A stretch of 64,000 nt of DNA from Maribellus sp. YY47 (GCF_023111095.1 NZ_JALGYW010000017.1:57377-121376), one strand, 5' to 3'; numbered from the stretch's first letter, positions 36,714 to 46,597 are shown. Notes: generated by a model from the letters alone, not told the origin. A program made the numbers and translations.

Positions 36714-37188
36714 CTAGCCGTAAAGGGGCAGTTGAAATTCGAAGCGGGTGTCCTGGTTAATTTTGCTGTATCCCCGGATAGTGGATTTGTGCAAATAAAG
36801 GAATTTTTTGACGATGGCCAGTCCTAATCCGGTACTGTTTTCTTCCTTCGTTTTGCTGCCTTTGTAGTAGCGTGTAAAAATGTAAGGGAGCTCATCTTCG
36901 GTGATGCCTTTTCCGGTATCGTTGATTTTTACGAGCACTGAATCTGTTAGCAATTCGAATTCAAAGGTAAACACGTCGCCGGGGCTGCAATTTTTGATGG
37001 CATCATCCAGAATATTTTGAAAAACGCGGTCGGTCATTTTGAATGTCGGCATAAACCAAGGGCAGGCTTTTCGAATAAATGGTATTGATGCTGATGTAGA
37101 TATCTACTTCGCAATTCAGAACTTTTAAGTGGATGCTGACCAGTTCGCCAATGTGCGGATCGTCTTCAATTAACAAAAGCCTGTCCAT
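36714..37188 (-). pseudogene. Collapsed two-component pair: response-regulator start joined to histidine-kinase end
   Basis: The - strand begins MDRLLLIEDDPHIGELVSIH, a receiver-domain start with the acidic pair, then after ~30 residues turns without a break into histidine-kinase sequence (SKSLPLVYADIQ). A frameshift near 37050 moves the reading into the second frame, which carries the N box (VFQNILDDAIKNC), G1 (VKINDTGKGI) and G2 (STGLGLAIVKKF) of the ATPase domain. The rest of the regulator and the sensor half of the kinase are gone. The simplest reading is one deletion inside a regulator-kinase operon plus a frameshift. The remnant cannot make a working system. Confidence 0.85.
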
Positions 37189-37315
37189 GATACAATTCTT
37201 TTGTTCCTGTAACTGTTAACAAGAAAGTATCACAAAAAGGTTACGAAGCTATTGATTTTGTGTAAAATGCGTTTTGATATTTGATTCGTAGTGCGGGAAG
37301 CAGCTCGGAAATCGG

Positions 37316-38476
37316 TTATGCTTCAGTGAGCTTGTTTCGGAAAGTGCCCGGAGTTATGCCTTTGTATTCCTTAAAAGCCCGGGTGAAAGAGTTTGTCGAC
37401 CCGAATCCTGCTTTTTCAGCAATGTAATCGAGTGTATACAGGGCGTTGTCTTCGTTTTTCAGAAGTGCTTCGGCTTCCTCTACCCTGTATTTATTGACAA
37501 ACTCGTTGAAATTTACACCAAATTCTTCATTGATCAGCCGGGAAATGTAGGTGCGGTTGGTTTGCAGTGTTTCCGACACGGTTGTAATGCGCAAATCGGA
37601 AAGGCGATAGATCTTCTCTTCTTCAAATAGGGAAAGGAGTTTGGTTCTTAAAAGCTTTAGGTGTGAATCTCCCAACATTTCATTTTCGGCGGCAGCAGAT
37701 TCGGTCTGATCCGTTAACTCTTCAGTAATTACAATTTGTTGGTTGCCAAAAAAGCCGATCAGAAAGTATATTACACTGAATATGAAGGAAGGGAAAAACA
37801 GCAGTACTTCATTTTTTGCAAAAATACTCCGCCCCAAAATGGTGAAAAATATTCCAAGAACCGAAATGAGGATTAAAATGATGCTGATATTTCGAATTCA
37901 GTGTACACTTCTGCCTTCAATATTGGAATAGTATTCATTAAGCTCTTTGGTATGTTTGTTGGTAATCCGGATACTTGCCAGAAGGTAGACCAGTGATTGT
38001 GCAATAAATATTAATCGAACCATCAGATTCATTAATCCCTTTAGCCCTTCAATTGATGCGAAATTCATGCCTTTCATCTTTCCGTCAACAAGTACTTTCG
38101 TTATATAATCTAAGCGCTGGTTGTGATTAAGCAACAAGGTAAAGGCAAGAGAAAAAATGCAGAAAATGATTCCGGGTAGAAAGTGAACGAAATACCGTTC
38201 AAATCTTATTTTGTTGGATGCAAGCAGCAGAACATAGAGATAAAACAGGGGATAAAGGGATAGAAGAGTAAGAAAATAAAGGCATTCGATAAAAGAATAT
38301 AGTTGGTAGTAGTGTAGAAAGAATGCCGCAAGGGTTAAGTAGATGGTGCAGGCCGAAAGCATTAATACGCCCAGTACCTTGTTGGCTTTAAGATGCGTTC
38401 TTTTTTGAAACAGGAACACCAGGGTCCACATGAACGTCACGTAGATCGGAAGCAGCAGCGATGCAGACTTGATCAT
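37316..38476 (-). pseudogene. AraC-family membrane-bound regulator interrupted by one in-frame TGA
   Basis: Both halves are in the same frame, separated only by TGA at 37898-37900. The first half has about six membrane helices (LLLPIYVTFMWTLVFLFQ, LSLYPLFYLYVLLLAS, FLPGIIFCIFSLAFTLLL). After the stop a seventh helix region (IRNISIILILISVLGIFF) leads to an AraC HTH (FNEFVNKYRVEEAEALL, LDYIAEKAGFGSTNSFTRAF). The context SVH-stop-IRN suggests an original TGG Trp codon changed by one base. The DNA-binding half might be made alone from a TTG at 37837. Full-length layout equals the 7TM-AraC regulators of Bacteroidota. Confidence 0.85.
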
Positions 38477-38565
38477 AAATTTGACTATCGGTTGGTAAAA
38501 TTAATTGAAAATGAACTCTCTTGTCCATTATCGATGAATTAATAACACCAAGCGATGGCATTTTG

Positions 38566-39093
38566 TTATCTGATGTTGGGAGTAGAGAGCGAGGAAAGGT
38601 TAGATTGGGCCTTTTCGGCTGCTTTTTTAAACCGGGCAGCCGTTATTGCCCGAATGGATACGCCGATGGATGCATTGCGCTGATGGGCGCCAAATTTTGC
38701 GATAACGATATATTTGACTTCTTCTTCTTTTTCCTCGCTAAACGAAGCCTGAAAATTCTCACTTCTTATTTTTGAAAGTCCGTAAAAGCGAACGGCAAAA
38801 TATCCTTCGGCGCTTTGGTAGTAATAGGTTTTGTTTTTGGCGTTGTAAGTAGCTTTGGTAAGCGTACGGTTCCGGGGCTTGTCTTTGATAAATTTTCCTT
38901 CCTGTTGCGGAAAGGTAAGTAGCAGTCGGTAGCTGCCGGCATCGAGGTAGTGAAAAATTGCTTTGCCTGTTTCGCCGGTGGATTGATAAGCAATGGTTTC
39001 GGCCCCTTTTTCAAGATAAACTTCAGCTTTTGGGGTCGGTTTTCCGGGAGTTAGGAAATTAAAAATTACGAAAAGAACGGCTAATATTTTCAT
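38566..39093 (-). CDS. Small secreted protein of unknown function
   Basis: I do not recognise the family. Start at 39093 gives a short signal (MKILAVLFVIFNFLTPGK). The first ~65 residues look like a beta-sandwich of the carboxypeptidase-regulatory type (AEVYLEKGAETIAYQSTGET, AIFHYLDAGSYRLLLTFP), followed by a charged stretch (SFSEEKEEEVKYIVIAKF) and a basic C-terminus. It is 175 aa and has no cysteines. It stands beside decayed regulators and upstream of nothing on its strand except the AraC remnant. A role at the cell surface is possible but not shown. Confidence 0.6.
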   Translation of the reverse strand: MKILAVLFVIFNFLTPGKPTPKAEVYLEKGAETIAYQSTGETGKAIFHYLDAGSYRLLLTFPQQEGKFIKDKPRNRTLTKATYNAKNKTYYYQSAEGYFAVRFYGLSKIRSENFQASFSEEKEEEVKYIVIAKFGAHQRNASIGVSIRAITAARFKKAAEKAQSNLSSLSTPNIR

Positions 39094-39106
39094 GTCAGTT
39101 TTTGAG

Positions 39107-39146
39107 TTAAAAAACAATGGTCATCCTGCCTGACAGAATGACCACT
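39107..39146 (-). terminator. Terminator downstream of the GH2 gene
   Basis: GGTCAT...CTG and CAG...ATGACC (39119-39143) form a stem with a 5-nt loop and a T-run on the - strand, just past the GH2 stop. Confidence 0.65.
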
Positions 39147-39152
39147 GGTTAT

Positions 39153-41747
39153 TTAAAATGCATCATCCAGCGTTCGTACACTTAGTATTTCGTTCAGTTT
39201 TTCCTCTGAAATAGCAGTTTTGAGATTCACGCTTAGTTTTTCGTTGGGTAGCAGGTCAAAATAGTTATCTGAGAAGTAGCCTTCTTCATCATCGATTTGC
39301 AGGTAAATATTTTTAGCCAGCCTGTCAGTGCTTAAAGTGATGTCAAATCCGTTATCTGATTTTTGAATGTTGTATTCAACGGTTGGTTTCTTGATTTTCA
39401 GGTTTTTGAAGGCTTCAAAATAGTATTTGTTCTGAGAAAGAACTTGCCCGTTTTCCACAATTTCAGCTACAAAAACGGCCTCGTTAAGCTCTTTGCGGTA
39501 TTTAAACCTCCATTCGTTCCGGTTTACATCGAAATAGTCGTCGCTTGAATTGGCAGGAATGTCGAGTAGTGATGCTTCTTCCCAGATTACCTTTCCGTCG
39601 AAATCAACCAAACGCATACGAAGCTCTGCTTTAATGGGCTCCAAACGATCGTTTACAATTCCCACTTTAAATTTTATATCTTCTTCGTAAGGACTGATTA
39701 ATACCTGGCTGAATCCTTTTTTTACGGCGTATTGAAGCGCTTTCCATTTTTGGTAGTAGTCTGTAGAACTCCAGGATGCAACCGGCCAGCAGTCGTTAAT
39801 TTGCCAGTACAAACTTCCCATACAATAAGGCATGGCACGGCGGTGTCCTTCCAGCCCGAACTTGATTCCATCAGCCTGCAGCACATGGTTGACATACAGG
39901 AACGACTCAAAGTCTTTCGGGTGTTTGTATTCCTGCAACATGTAGTATTCGATGGTACCATTTCCGATGGACGAACGCTGATGCGATTTCATTACTTCAG
40001 AATAAATGTCGTAATCTTCGGGCTCAGCATATTTTCTGACGGTTGAGATCTCGGGGAAACTCTGAAATCCGTATTCGCTCATAAAACGAGCCAGGTGGGT
40101 CGCATAAGTACTAAAAGGCTCTTTCCCCCACCAAACGCCCCAATAATGATCGTCGCCATTCACCAGGTCGGCCTGCACTCCCAAACCCGACGACGGACTG
40201 GAGCCCCAGTAACTGCGTTGCGGATCGAGTTCCTTTACCACGTCGGGCAACGTTTTGTGGAAAATGTCGACATAAGCCTGCCATACTTTTTCCGGTACGT
40301 CTGCTCCTTCTTTTTCGGCCAGAGCTTTCCAACCCCAGGTGTTCCAGGCCGTCAGGATTTCGTTGTTGCCGCACCACAAGGCAATGGACGGATGATTGCG
40401 CAGACGTTTTACATTGTCGATCGCTTCCTGTTTAATGTTTTCCAAAAAGTCGGGATTGTTGGGGAACATGGCGCAGGCAAACATAAAATCCTGCCAAACC
40501 AGAATTCCGTTTTCATCACACAGGTCGTAAAAAATATCGTTTTCGTAGATTCCACCTCCCCAAACGCGCAACATGTTGTTGTTCGAGTTTTTGGCGGTTT
40601 CAATTACGGTTTTGTAATTCTCTTCGGTTACACGCGGAAGGAACATATCGTTGGGAATGTAATTGGCTCCTTTCATAAACACCGGGTGCCCGTTCAGTTT
40701 AAAATAGAACGACGTTCCGTCTTCGTCTTTATCCCGGACCAGTTCCAGCGTGCGAATCCCGATGCGCGTATTTTTGTTTTCCTTTCTGTCTTTAATTTCC
40801 AGGCTTCCCGAAAGGTTGTATAAATGTGCTTCTCCCAATCCGTTTGACCACCACAATTGCGGATTGGCAATTTCGAAATCAACCGGGTAATTGGCTGTGC
40901 CTTCGCTGAGTGTAAGCGTTTGCGTGGCCAGGATGGTTCCTTCGTTGGTAACGGCCAGGGTGGCCTTTCTTTTTTTATCTGAGGTAATTTCAAAAACTGC
41001 GGTAAATGTGGCTTTTTTTTCCGAAACTTCATGCTGAACGATCTGAAGATCTTCGATGTTTGCCTTGTCCCAGGCTTTCAGGTACACCGGGCGCCAAATG
41101 CCGCTGGTCACCAGTCGTGGTCCCCAGTCCCACCCAAAGTGGTAGCCTGCTTTGCGTGTATAAATGCTTACCCGTTTTCCTCCCTCCACCTGTCCGCGTT
41201 CTGCCTGGTCGTTTTCAGCGCCTGGGTATACAAAACCGTTGGCATCGTATTTTTTCAGGCCTTCGTTTATGGGCGAACGAAACAAAATGCGGAGTTCGTT
41301 ATCTCCTTCTTCCAGCAGTTCTTTCACATCCACTTTCCATTCGCGGAACATATTGTCGGCCGAAAGTACTTTTTTCCCGTTCACAAATACATCGGCATAA
41401 GTGTCAAGTCCTTTAAAATCGAGGGCAATATTGTCGCGATCCAGGAAATTGTAGTCAACGGCAATGGTTGTTTTGTACTCCCAGTCCACTTTATCGATCC
41501 ATTGCTGATCGAGTTCGTTCAGTCGGTAATACGGGTCTTCAATTTTTCCGGCAGCCAGTAAATCGGTATGCACGGTTCCCGGTACTTGTGCGGGCAGCCA
41601 TTCTTCTTTATCGGCCTGTTTGAATGTCCAGTCCTGATTTATTTCTTTTATGACCATCAGGTTGGGATCTTTTGAGCTTTGCTGGCAGGAGCTTGCCAAA
41701 AGCAAGCCAAATGCCGCCATTACGGTTGTTTTGAAGATAGAATGCAT
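39153..41747 (-). CDS. GH2 beta-mannosidase, lipoprotein
   Basis: Exo-acting beta-mannosidase of the GH2 clan. Start at 41747 (MHSIFKTTVMAAFGLLLASSC) gives a lipoprotein signal. WLPAQVPGTVHTDLLAAGKI and DPYYRLNELDQQWI are the sugar-binding domain motifs typical of beta-mannosidases, as is KGANYIPNDMFLPRV. Acid/base Glu463 sits in LWCGNNEILTAW and nucleophile Glu558 in MSEYGFQSFPE; the WQINDCWPVASW loop is also family-typical. About 864 aa, normal length. It stands alone between two terminators and is not part of a SusCD locus in this window. It would release mannose from beta-mannan or N-glycan core fragments. Confidence 0.93.
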   Translation of the reverse strand: MHSIFKTTVMAAFGLLLASSCQQSSKDPNLMVIKEINQDWTFKQADKEEWLPAQVPGTVHTDLLAAGKIEDPYYRLNELDQQWIDKVDWEYKTTIAVDYNFLDRDNIALDFKGLDTYADVFVNGKKVLSADNMFREWKVDVKELLEEGDNELRILFRSPINEGLKKYDANGFVYPGAENDQAERGQVEGGKRVSIYTRKAGYHFGWDWGPRLVTSGIWRPVYLKAWDKANIEDLQIVQHEVSEKKATFTAVFEITSDKKRKATLAVTNEGTILATQTLTLSEGTANYPVDFEIANPQLWWSNGLGEAHLYNLSGSLEIKDRKENKNTRIGIRTLELVRDKDEDGTSFYFKLNGHPVFMKGANYIPNDMFLPRVTEENYKTVIETAKNSNNNMLRVWGGGIYENDIFYDLCDENGILVWQDFMFACAMFPNNPDFLENIKQEAIDNVKRLRNHPSIALWCGNNEILTAWNTWGWKALAEKEGADVPEKVWQAYVDIFHKTLPDVVKELDPQRSYWGSSPSSGLGVQADLVNGDDHYWGVWWGKEPFSTYATHLARFMSEYGFQSFPEISTVRKYAEPEDYDIYSEVMKSHQRSSIGNGTIEYYMLQEYKHPKDFESFLYVNHVLQADGIKFGLEGHRRAMPYCMGSLYWQINDCWPVASWSSTDYYQKWKALQYAVKKGFSQVLISPYEEDIKFKVGIVNDRLEPIKAELRMRLVDFDGKVIWEEASLLDIPANSSDDYFDVNRNEWRFKYRKELNEAVFVAEIVENGQVLSQNKYYFEAFKNLKIKKPTVEYNIQKSDNGFDITLSTDRLAKNIYLQIDDEEGYFSDNYFDLLPNEKLSVNLKTAISEEKLNEILSVRTLDDAF

Positions 41748-41832
41748 GGATATTTCTGTATTATAAAGCGTGGTTAAAAATGACAATTTCACTTCGAATT
41801 ACCTAGATTTATTGTTAAAAAAGAGTTCCTGC

Positions 41833-41868
41833 AAAAATGCCATCTAACGAGGGGTAGATGGCATTTTT
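41833..41868. terminator. Perfect 14-bp bidirectional hairpin
   Basis: AAAAATGCCATCTA and TAGATGGCATTTTT flank an 8-nt loop. It ends the small DUF2892 gene (- strand) and lies upstream of the GH2 start. Confidence 0.9.
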
Positions 41869-41884
41869 GTTGTTGTTCAGGACT

Positions 41885-42073
41885 TTAACTGTCTTTTTCG
41901 GTGGTCGACAGTTTGAAAGGTACATAAAGCGGACAAAATTTTAATAATCCCGTTGCCAGCGGAATAATCCCGATGAGTCCCCACCAACTGTCGAAAATAA
42001 TACCTGCAATGGCCAGAATCATTCCGAAAATAATTCTTATCAGCCGATCGATTGCACCTACATTACTTTTCAT
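41885..42073 (-). CDS. DUF2892-type small inner-membrane protein
   Basis: A 62-residue protein with two hydrophobic helices (IIFGMILAIAGIIFDSWWGL and IGIIPLATGLLKFCPLYVPF). The N-terminal NVGAIDRLIRIIFG and the late KFCPLYVPFKL are the hallmarks of DUF2892/YgaP-tail-like proteins. A rhodanese domain, often associated with this family, is not attached here. Function is unknown; a role in sulfur trafficking is only suggested by relatives. Confidence 0.85.
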   Translation of the reverse strand: MKSNVGAIDRLIRIIFGMILAIAGIIFDSWWGLIGIIPLATGLLKFCPLYVPFKLSTTEKDS

Positions 42074-42134
42074 ACCTGATTTGTTTTAAAGTTATCTATT
42101 TTGAAACAACCTATTATTCAATGAGTTTAATTGC

Positions 42135-42563
42135 TTAGAAATGTGTATCCAGAATGTTGCAGGCTGTTTTAACAAAATGCGGACACTTTTTCCGAAAAAC
42201 ATCCTCGGTGTTTGCCGCGGCATTGCCTTCGGGTGTTGAAATGTCGTAGCCTGTTAATTCTTTGCAAATCAAACTTCCGTGAGCCTTTTTGAATCGTTCG
42301 TTGAATTCGAGGATTTTTTGTTTGGTGAGCGCTTTGGCTTCGGGATCAGGAGTTGCGTTTCCGTGGCGCAACCCAATTACCATGTACGATCCGGTAACTG
42401 CACCACAGGTTTCGGCGCAATTCATTCCCCCTCCAAACCCGCTCGAAATTTTTAACGCCGTTTCTTCATTCAGCCCCAACTCTTCGGCGTAAAGGCTAAA
42501 AACGGTTTGTGCACAGTTAAAAACGGAGAAACGCTCGTCGACTTGATTTGATTTGTTGGCCAT
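42135..42563 (-). CDS. C_GCAxxG_C_C-family redox/metal protein
   Basis: Small cysteine-rich protein of the C-GCAxxG-C-C family. Cysteines fall at FNCAQTVF (Cys17), GGGMNCAETCGAVTG (Cys49, Cys53), LICKELTG, KKCPHFV and TACNIL, the set that names the family. Members are thought to bind metal or take part in electron transfer, without a defined reaction. It has 142 aa and no signal peptide, so it is cytoplasmic. It shares strand with the DUF2892 gene 61 nt downstream, a pairing that fits a small redox or sulfur unit. Confidence 0.88.
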   Translation of the reverse strand: MANKSNQVDERFSVFNCAQTVFSLYAEELGLNEETALKISSGFGGGMNCAETCGAVTGSYMVIGLRHGNATPDPEAKALTKQKILEFNERFKKAHGSLICKELTGYDISTPEGNAAANTEDVFRKKCPHFVKTACNILDTHF

Positions 42564-42708
42564 TTTTTATTTAAAGTTAGAAAGTTTTTTGATTCCCTAT
42601 CTGTTCAATTTCAGGTTGATTATCATAACACCATCGTTGTTCTGTTACAAAACGGATTTGCGGTGTCAATTATTTCAGCTGAATATTTTTTCTTCAAAAG
42701 AAAGCATA

Positions 42709-42746
42709 AAAAACCCGGTCCGTCAGATAACGAACCGGGTCTTACT
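42709..42746 (-). terminator. Terminator of pgk
   Basis: ACCCGGT (42713-42719) pairs with ACCGGGT (42734-42740) with A-rich DNA before it on the + strand, giving a T-run after the stem on the - strand. Confidence 0.75.
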
Positions 42747-42766
42747 ATTTTATTTCAGTTGATTGC

Positions 42767-43960
42767 TTATTCGCCGCGAACAGCTGCAACGCCCGGAAGT
42801 GTTTTTCCTTCGAGGTATTCCAGTAATGCGCCACCTGCAGTTGAGATGTACGATACACCATCAGCAAAACCAAACTGGTTCACACAGGCAACCGAATCGC
42901 CACCGCCTACAAGCGAGAAAGCGCCTTTTTTTGTTGCTTCAACAATGGCGGTTCCAATGGCCTTGGATCCTGCCGAAAAATTCTCCATTTCGAAAACGCC
43001 AACAGGGCCGTTCCAAAGAATGGTTCCTGAGTTTTCGATTACTTTTGTAAAGCTTTTGATGGCTTCAGGGCCGGAGTCCAATCCCATCCATCCGTCAGGG
43101 ATTTCGTTTACGGGAAGAACTTTAATGTTGGCATCGTTGCTAAATGCATCGGCTGCAACAACATCGGTGGCCATGTATAAATTCACGCCTTTTTCTTTGG
43201 CCAGTTTTTCAATATTCAGCGCTGTTTCCAGGAAATCGTCTTCACAAATAGAGCTGCCAACTTTACCGCCGTGTGCTTTTATGAACGTAAATTTCATTCC
43301 ACCGCCTAAAATCAGGTTGTCTACTTTGTCAAGCAGGTTTTCGATGATGGTAATTTTCGATGAAACTTTAGCCCCGCCCATAATGGCAGTCAACGGACGT
43401 TGTGGATTTTTCATCACTTTGTCGAGGCTTTCAACTTCGCTTTCGATCAGGTAGCCAAACATTTTGTCGTTCGGGAAGAATTGAGCAATAACAGCGGTTG
43501 AAGCATGTGCACGGTGAGCGGTACCAAAGGCATCGTTTACCCAGCAGTCGCCGTTGTCGGCCAGTTGTTTTGCAAACTCAACATCACCTTTTTCTTCACC
43601 TTTATGGAAACGAAGGTTTTCAAGAACCAATACTTCTCCGGGTTGAAGTGCATCGGCCATTGCTTTTGTTTCCGCACCAATACAGTCGGGAGCCAATTTT
43701 ACCTCAACACCCAGCAATTCGCTTAAGTGTCCCACCAAATGACGCATAGAGTATTTGTCTTCCGGTCCGTTTTTCGGACGACCGAAGTGCGACATAATAA
43801 TGGGCGAGCCACCACCTTCAATAATTTTTTTGATTGTTGGAACTGCTGCACGCATACGTGTATCGTCGGTAATCTCGAAGTTTTCGTTTAAAGGAACGTT
43901 GAAATCAACACGAATAAGTGCTCTTTTTCCTTTAAAGTCATAGCTGCTAATCGTTTGCAT
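42767..43960 (-). CDS. pgk: Phosphoglycerate kinase
   Basis: Glycolytic kinase converting 1,3-bisphosphoglycerate and ADP to 3-phosphoglycerate and ATP. The N-terminal domain shows [15 protein letters not shown], the family signature with substrate-binding Asp/Asn, [17 protein letters not shown] and [17 protein letters not shown]. The C-terminal nucleotide domain has [28 protein letters not shown] and [15 protein letters not shown]. At 397 aa it is full length. It is a single-gene unit with a TATCTTTG -7 box upstream. Confidence 0.97.
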   Translation of the reverse strand: MQTISSYDFKGKRALIRVDFNVPLNENFEITDDTRMRAAVPTIKKIIEGGGSPIIMSHFGRPKNGPEDKYSMRHLVGHLSELLGVEVKLAPDCIGAETKAMADALQPGEVLVLENLRFHKGEEKGDVEFAKQLADNGDCWVNDAFGTAHRAHASTAVIAQFFPNDKMFGYLIESEVESLDKVMKNPQRPLTAIMGGAKVSSKITIIENLLDKVDNLILGGGMKFTFIKAHGGKVGSSICEDDFLETALNIEKLAKEKGVNLYMATDVVAADAFSNDANIKVLPVNEIPDGWMGLDSGPEAIKSFTKVIENSGTILWNGPVGVFEMENFSAGSKAIGTAIVEATKKGAFSLVGGGDSVACVNQFGFADGVSYISTAGGALLEYLEGKTLPGVAAVRGE

Positions 43961-43996
43961 GATATTATGTTTTTAGTATTTTTTGAAAAAATCATT

Positions 43997-44004
43997 CAAA
44001 GATA
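43997..44004 (-). promoter_or_regulatory. Bacteroidota -7 box upstream of pgk
   Basis: TATCTTTG on the - strand (TAnnTTTG consensus), about 37 nt before the pgk start. Confidence 0.55.
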
Positions 44005-44174
44005 AAAATTAAAGCAACGTGAGAACATCGCGAAATATGCGCGTATTGTAATTTAATGTTTGGATAACTTGTATTTACGCGGATGCGCTGACTGTTAGAA
44101 TGCTGGAGAAGACCTGAAGCCTTAATTTGTTTCGAAGGTATTTTTTGCCGCCGGAATTTGGTTATTTTTGGCTT

Positions 44175-45299
44175 ATGTTTTTCAAAGACGTTGTAGGACA
44201 AAACGAAATCAAAAAGCGCCTGATTCGCTCGGTGCAGGAACAGCGGATCAGTCATGCCCAGTTGTTTGCCGGGCAGTCGGGAACAGGTAAGCTGGCCATG
44301 GCGCTGGCGTATGCCCAGTATATATCGTGCCGCAACCGCACCGACGAGGATTCGTGCGGCGTTTGCCCGTCGTGCCACAAATACCAAAAGCTTGCACATC
44401 CCGACCTGCATTTTGTATTTCCGATTTTCAATGCAAAAAACCTGAACAAGCCGGTGAGCGACGATTTTCTGCCACAATGGCGCGAAAAAGTTTTAAAGTC
44501 GCCCTATTTCGGATTGGGCGAATGGCTGCAACACATCGATGCCGGAAATGCACAAGGCGAAATTTACGAACGCGAAAGCGAATCGATCCTTCGTAAACTG
44601 AACCTGAAATCGTTTGAGTCGGAATTTAAGGTGATGATTATTTGGCTGGCCGACAGAATGAATGTGGCCTGTTCCAACAAATTGCTCAAAATGATTGAAG
44701 AACCGCCGAGCAAAACACTTTTCCTGCTGATCACCGAAAACGAAGAAGACCTTATCGGAACGATTCGTTCTCGTTCACAGTTGGTGAAGTTCCCGTTTAT
44801 TGAAGCCGGGGAAATTGAAAATGCTTTGTTGAAAATTGAAGGCATCGATCCGGAAATTGTTCCCGATGCGGTACACCTGGCTTCGGGGAGTTACATCAGG
44901 GCGCTTAGTTACCTCAATCCCGGAGAAGATGAACGGTTCTATCTGCTGAAATTTCAGGAGATGATGCGGTTTGCCTATGCCCGTAAAGTGAGTGAGCTAA
45001 TCACCTGGGCCGACGAAATGGCCGGTATTGGGCGCGATAAGCAAAAAGCCTTTTTTGCGGCTTCGCTGCGTTTGGTGCGCGAATATTTTATTTCGAACCT
45101 CAAACGGGAGGAACTCTCTTATATGAACCGCGAGGAAAAAGAATGGGGGCAAAAATTTGCTCCGTTTATCAACGAACGAAACATCGTTCCCTTTGCCAAA
45201 GAGTTTGAACTGGGCATTCAGCACATCGGGATGAACGGTAACCCGCGCATCGTGTTTTTAGATACCGCCTTGCGGATGGTAAGGCTGATAAAACGCTAA
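44175..45299 (+). CDS. holB: DNA polymerase III delta' subunit-like AAA protein
   Basis: Clamp-loader subunit of the replisome. The ATG at 44175 (MFFKDVVGQNEIKKRL) matches the usual FxDVVGQ start; the longer frame adds 16 residues. LFAGQSGTGKLAMALAYA is the P-loop and CGVCPSCHKYQKLAHPD the zinc-binding module; MIWLADRMNVACSNKLLKMI with EPPSKTLFLLIT and IRSRSQLVKFP are the Walker-B-like and sensor regions of delta'. It has 374 aa. It is divergent from pgk. Confidence 0.92.
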   Translation: MFFKDVVGQNEIKKRLIRSVQEQRISHAQLFAGQSGTGKLAMALAYAQYISCRNRTDEDSCGVCPSCHKYQKLAHPDLHFVFPIFNAKNLNKPVSDDFLPQWREKVLKSPYFGLGEWLQHIDAGNAQGEIYERESESILRKLNLKSFESEFKVMIIWLADRMNVACSNKLLKMIEEPPSKTLFLLITENEEDLIGTIRSRSQLVKFPFIEAGEIENALLKIEGIDPEIVPDAVHLASGSYIRALSYLNPGEDERFYLLKFQEMMRFAYARKVSELITWADEMAGIGRDKQKAFFAASLRLVREYFISNLKREELSYMNREEKEWGQKFAPFINERNIVPFAKEFELGIQHIGMNGNPRIVFLDTALRMVRLIKR

Positions 45300-45356
45300 A
45301 TCGGTATAGATTCGTTCAAAATAGTTGGCATTTCCGGTTCAAATGGTATTAATCGT

Positions 45357-45364
45357 TATTTTTG
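45357..45364 (+). promoter_or_regulatory. Bacteroidota -7 box upstream of ricT-gldH
   Basis: TATTTTTG (TAnnTTTG consensus), 49 nt before the ricT start. No clear -33 TTTG at the ideal spacing. Confidence 0.5.
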
Positions 45365-45412
45365 TGTAGGTAAGCTAAACCTGAAAGAAAAATCTAAACG
45401 TAGAAAATTACT

Positions 45413-46597
45413 ATGCCGGAAGTTAATACAATAGAGCGGGGAGTCTGCAAATCGGATAACGTATGTTGTGCCAAGTTGCATGTTACAGACTGGCTGGCCG
45501 ATATTAAGTCGGTGGTTCAGGGCGACGAAATTGTGGAAGTCAGGTTTAAAAATACGCGCAAGGATTACTACCGGAATGTCAATAATCTTAAAATAAAAGT
45601 TGGCGATATTGTTGCTGTTGAGGGAAACCCGGGGCACGATATCGGAGTGGTTTCTTTAAAAGGAGAGCTGGTGTACGACCAGATGAAGCGCCACCGTGTT
45701 ACGCTGAACAACGGTGAACTTCGGAAGATTTACCGGCTGGCCAAGCAGGTGGATATTGAAAAATGGAAAGAAGCCATTACGCTCGAACACGAAACCATGA
45801 TCCGGTCGAGACAGTTGGTAAAAGATCTGAATCTGGATATGAAGATCGGCGATGTGGAGTACCAGGGCGATAAAACAAAGGCTATTTTTTATTATATCGC
45901 CGACGGACGTGTCGATTTCAGGCAGCTTATTAAAGTTTTGGCCGATACATTCCGTATTCGTATCGAAATGAAGCAAATCGGAGCACGACAGGAAGCCGGT
46001 CGTATCGGCGGAATCGGTCCCTGTGGCCGCGAACTTTGCTGCTCTACCTGGATGGCCAATTTTATTTCGGTAACCACCAACGCAGCGCGCTACCAGGAAA
46101 TTTCGCTGAACCCGCAAAAGCTGGCCGGGCAGTGTGGAAAACTCAAATGCTGTCTGAATTTTGAAGTAGATGCTTACATCGATGCGCAAAAGGATTTTCC
46201 GCCTACCAATGTTCCGCTTGAAACCGAAAAGGCAAGCTATATATATTTGAAAGCTGATATTTTCAGTGGTACTTACTGGTATTCTCAGCGGGGCGATGGA
46301 CCTGCAAGCCTTGTCGGGGTTCCGGTTGAACGGGTGAAAGAAGTGATTCGGATGAACCGCAAAGGGCGGAAACCGGAAAAACTGGTTACGGAGCGTTACG
46401 AGAATACTACCAAGCAGGAAGATACGTTTCGTAATGAAGTCGGACAGGAAGATTTGAATCGTTTTGATAATCCGTCACGGAGCAGGAAAAAGAATCGCAG
46501 CAATAAACGTTCTCACCGAAGAGGAGGCGGATCGGCAAACGATGCCGGGCAAAGAAATACAGGAGAAAGGGATCAAAACCGAATTAGAAGGAGATAG
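45413..46597 (+). CDS. ricT: RicT/YaaT-like PSP1-domain protein
   Basis: PSP1-domain protein related to RicT, which in Bacillus forms an iron-sulfur complex acting on RNA processing; the Bacteroidota role is not settled. The cysteine motifs GIGPCGRELCCSTWM (~200-212) and LAGQCGKLKCCLNFE (~237-249) are diagnostic. The C-terminal ~70 residues are basic and low-complexity (RSRKKNRSNKRSHRRGGGS), likely disordered and RNA-binding, and longer than in Bacillus RicT. Its stop abuts the gldH start with no gap, so the pair is co-translated. Confidence 0.93.
   Translation: MPEVNTIERGVCKSDNVCCAKLHVTDWLADIKSVVQGDEIVEVRFKNTRKDYYRNVNNLKIKVGDIVAVEGNPGHDIGVVSLKGELVYDQMKRHRVTLNNGELRKIYRLAKQVDIEKWKEAITLEHETMIRSRQLVKDLNLDMKIGDVEYQGDKTKAIFYYIADGRVDFRQLIKVLADTFRIRIEMKQIGARQEAGRIGGIGPCGRELCCSTWMANFISVTTNAARYQEISLNPQKLAGQCGKLKCCLNFEVDAYIDAQKDFPPTNVPLETEKASYIYLKADIFSGTYWYSQRGDGPASLVGVPVERVKEVIRMNRKGRKPEKLVTERYENTTKQEDTFRNEVGQEDLNRFDNPSRSRKKNRSNKRSHRRGGGSANDAGQRNTGERDQNRIRRR

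Noticed and set aside
37898..37900. TGA in the AraC-type regulator as a selenocysteine or recoded codon
   Set aside because: No SECIS-like hairpin was seen next to it, and homologous context favours a Trp codon changed by mutation.
39153..41747. GH2 beta-mannosidase as part of the GH30 PUL
   Set aside because: It is 13 kb away, flanked by its own terminators and separated by tRNA, sigma cassette and oxidoreductase operon.
42135..43960. pgk, C_GCAxxG and DUF2892 genes as one operon
   Set aside because: A clear terminator follows pgk (42709-42746), so the small redox genes are likely a separate unit.
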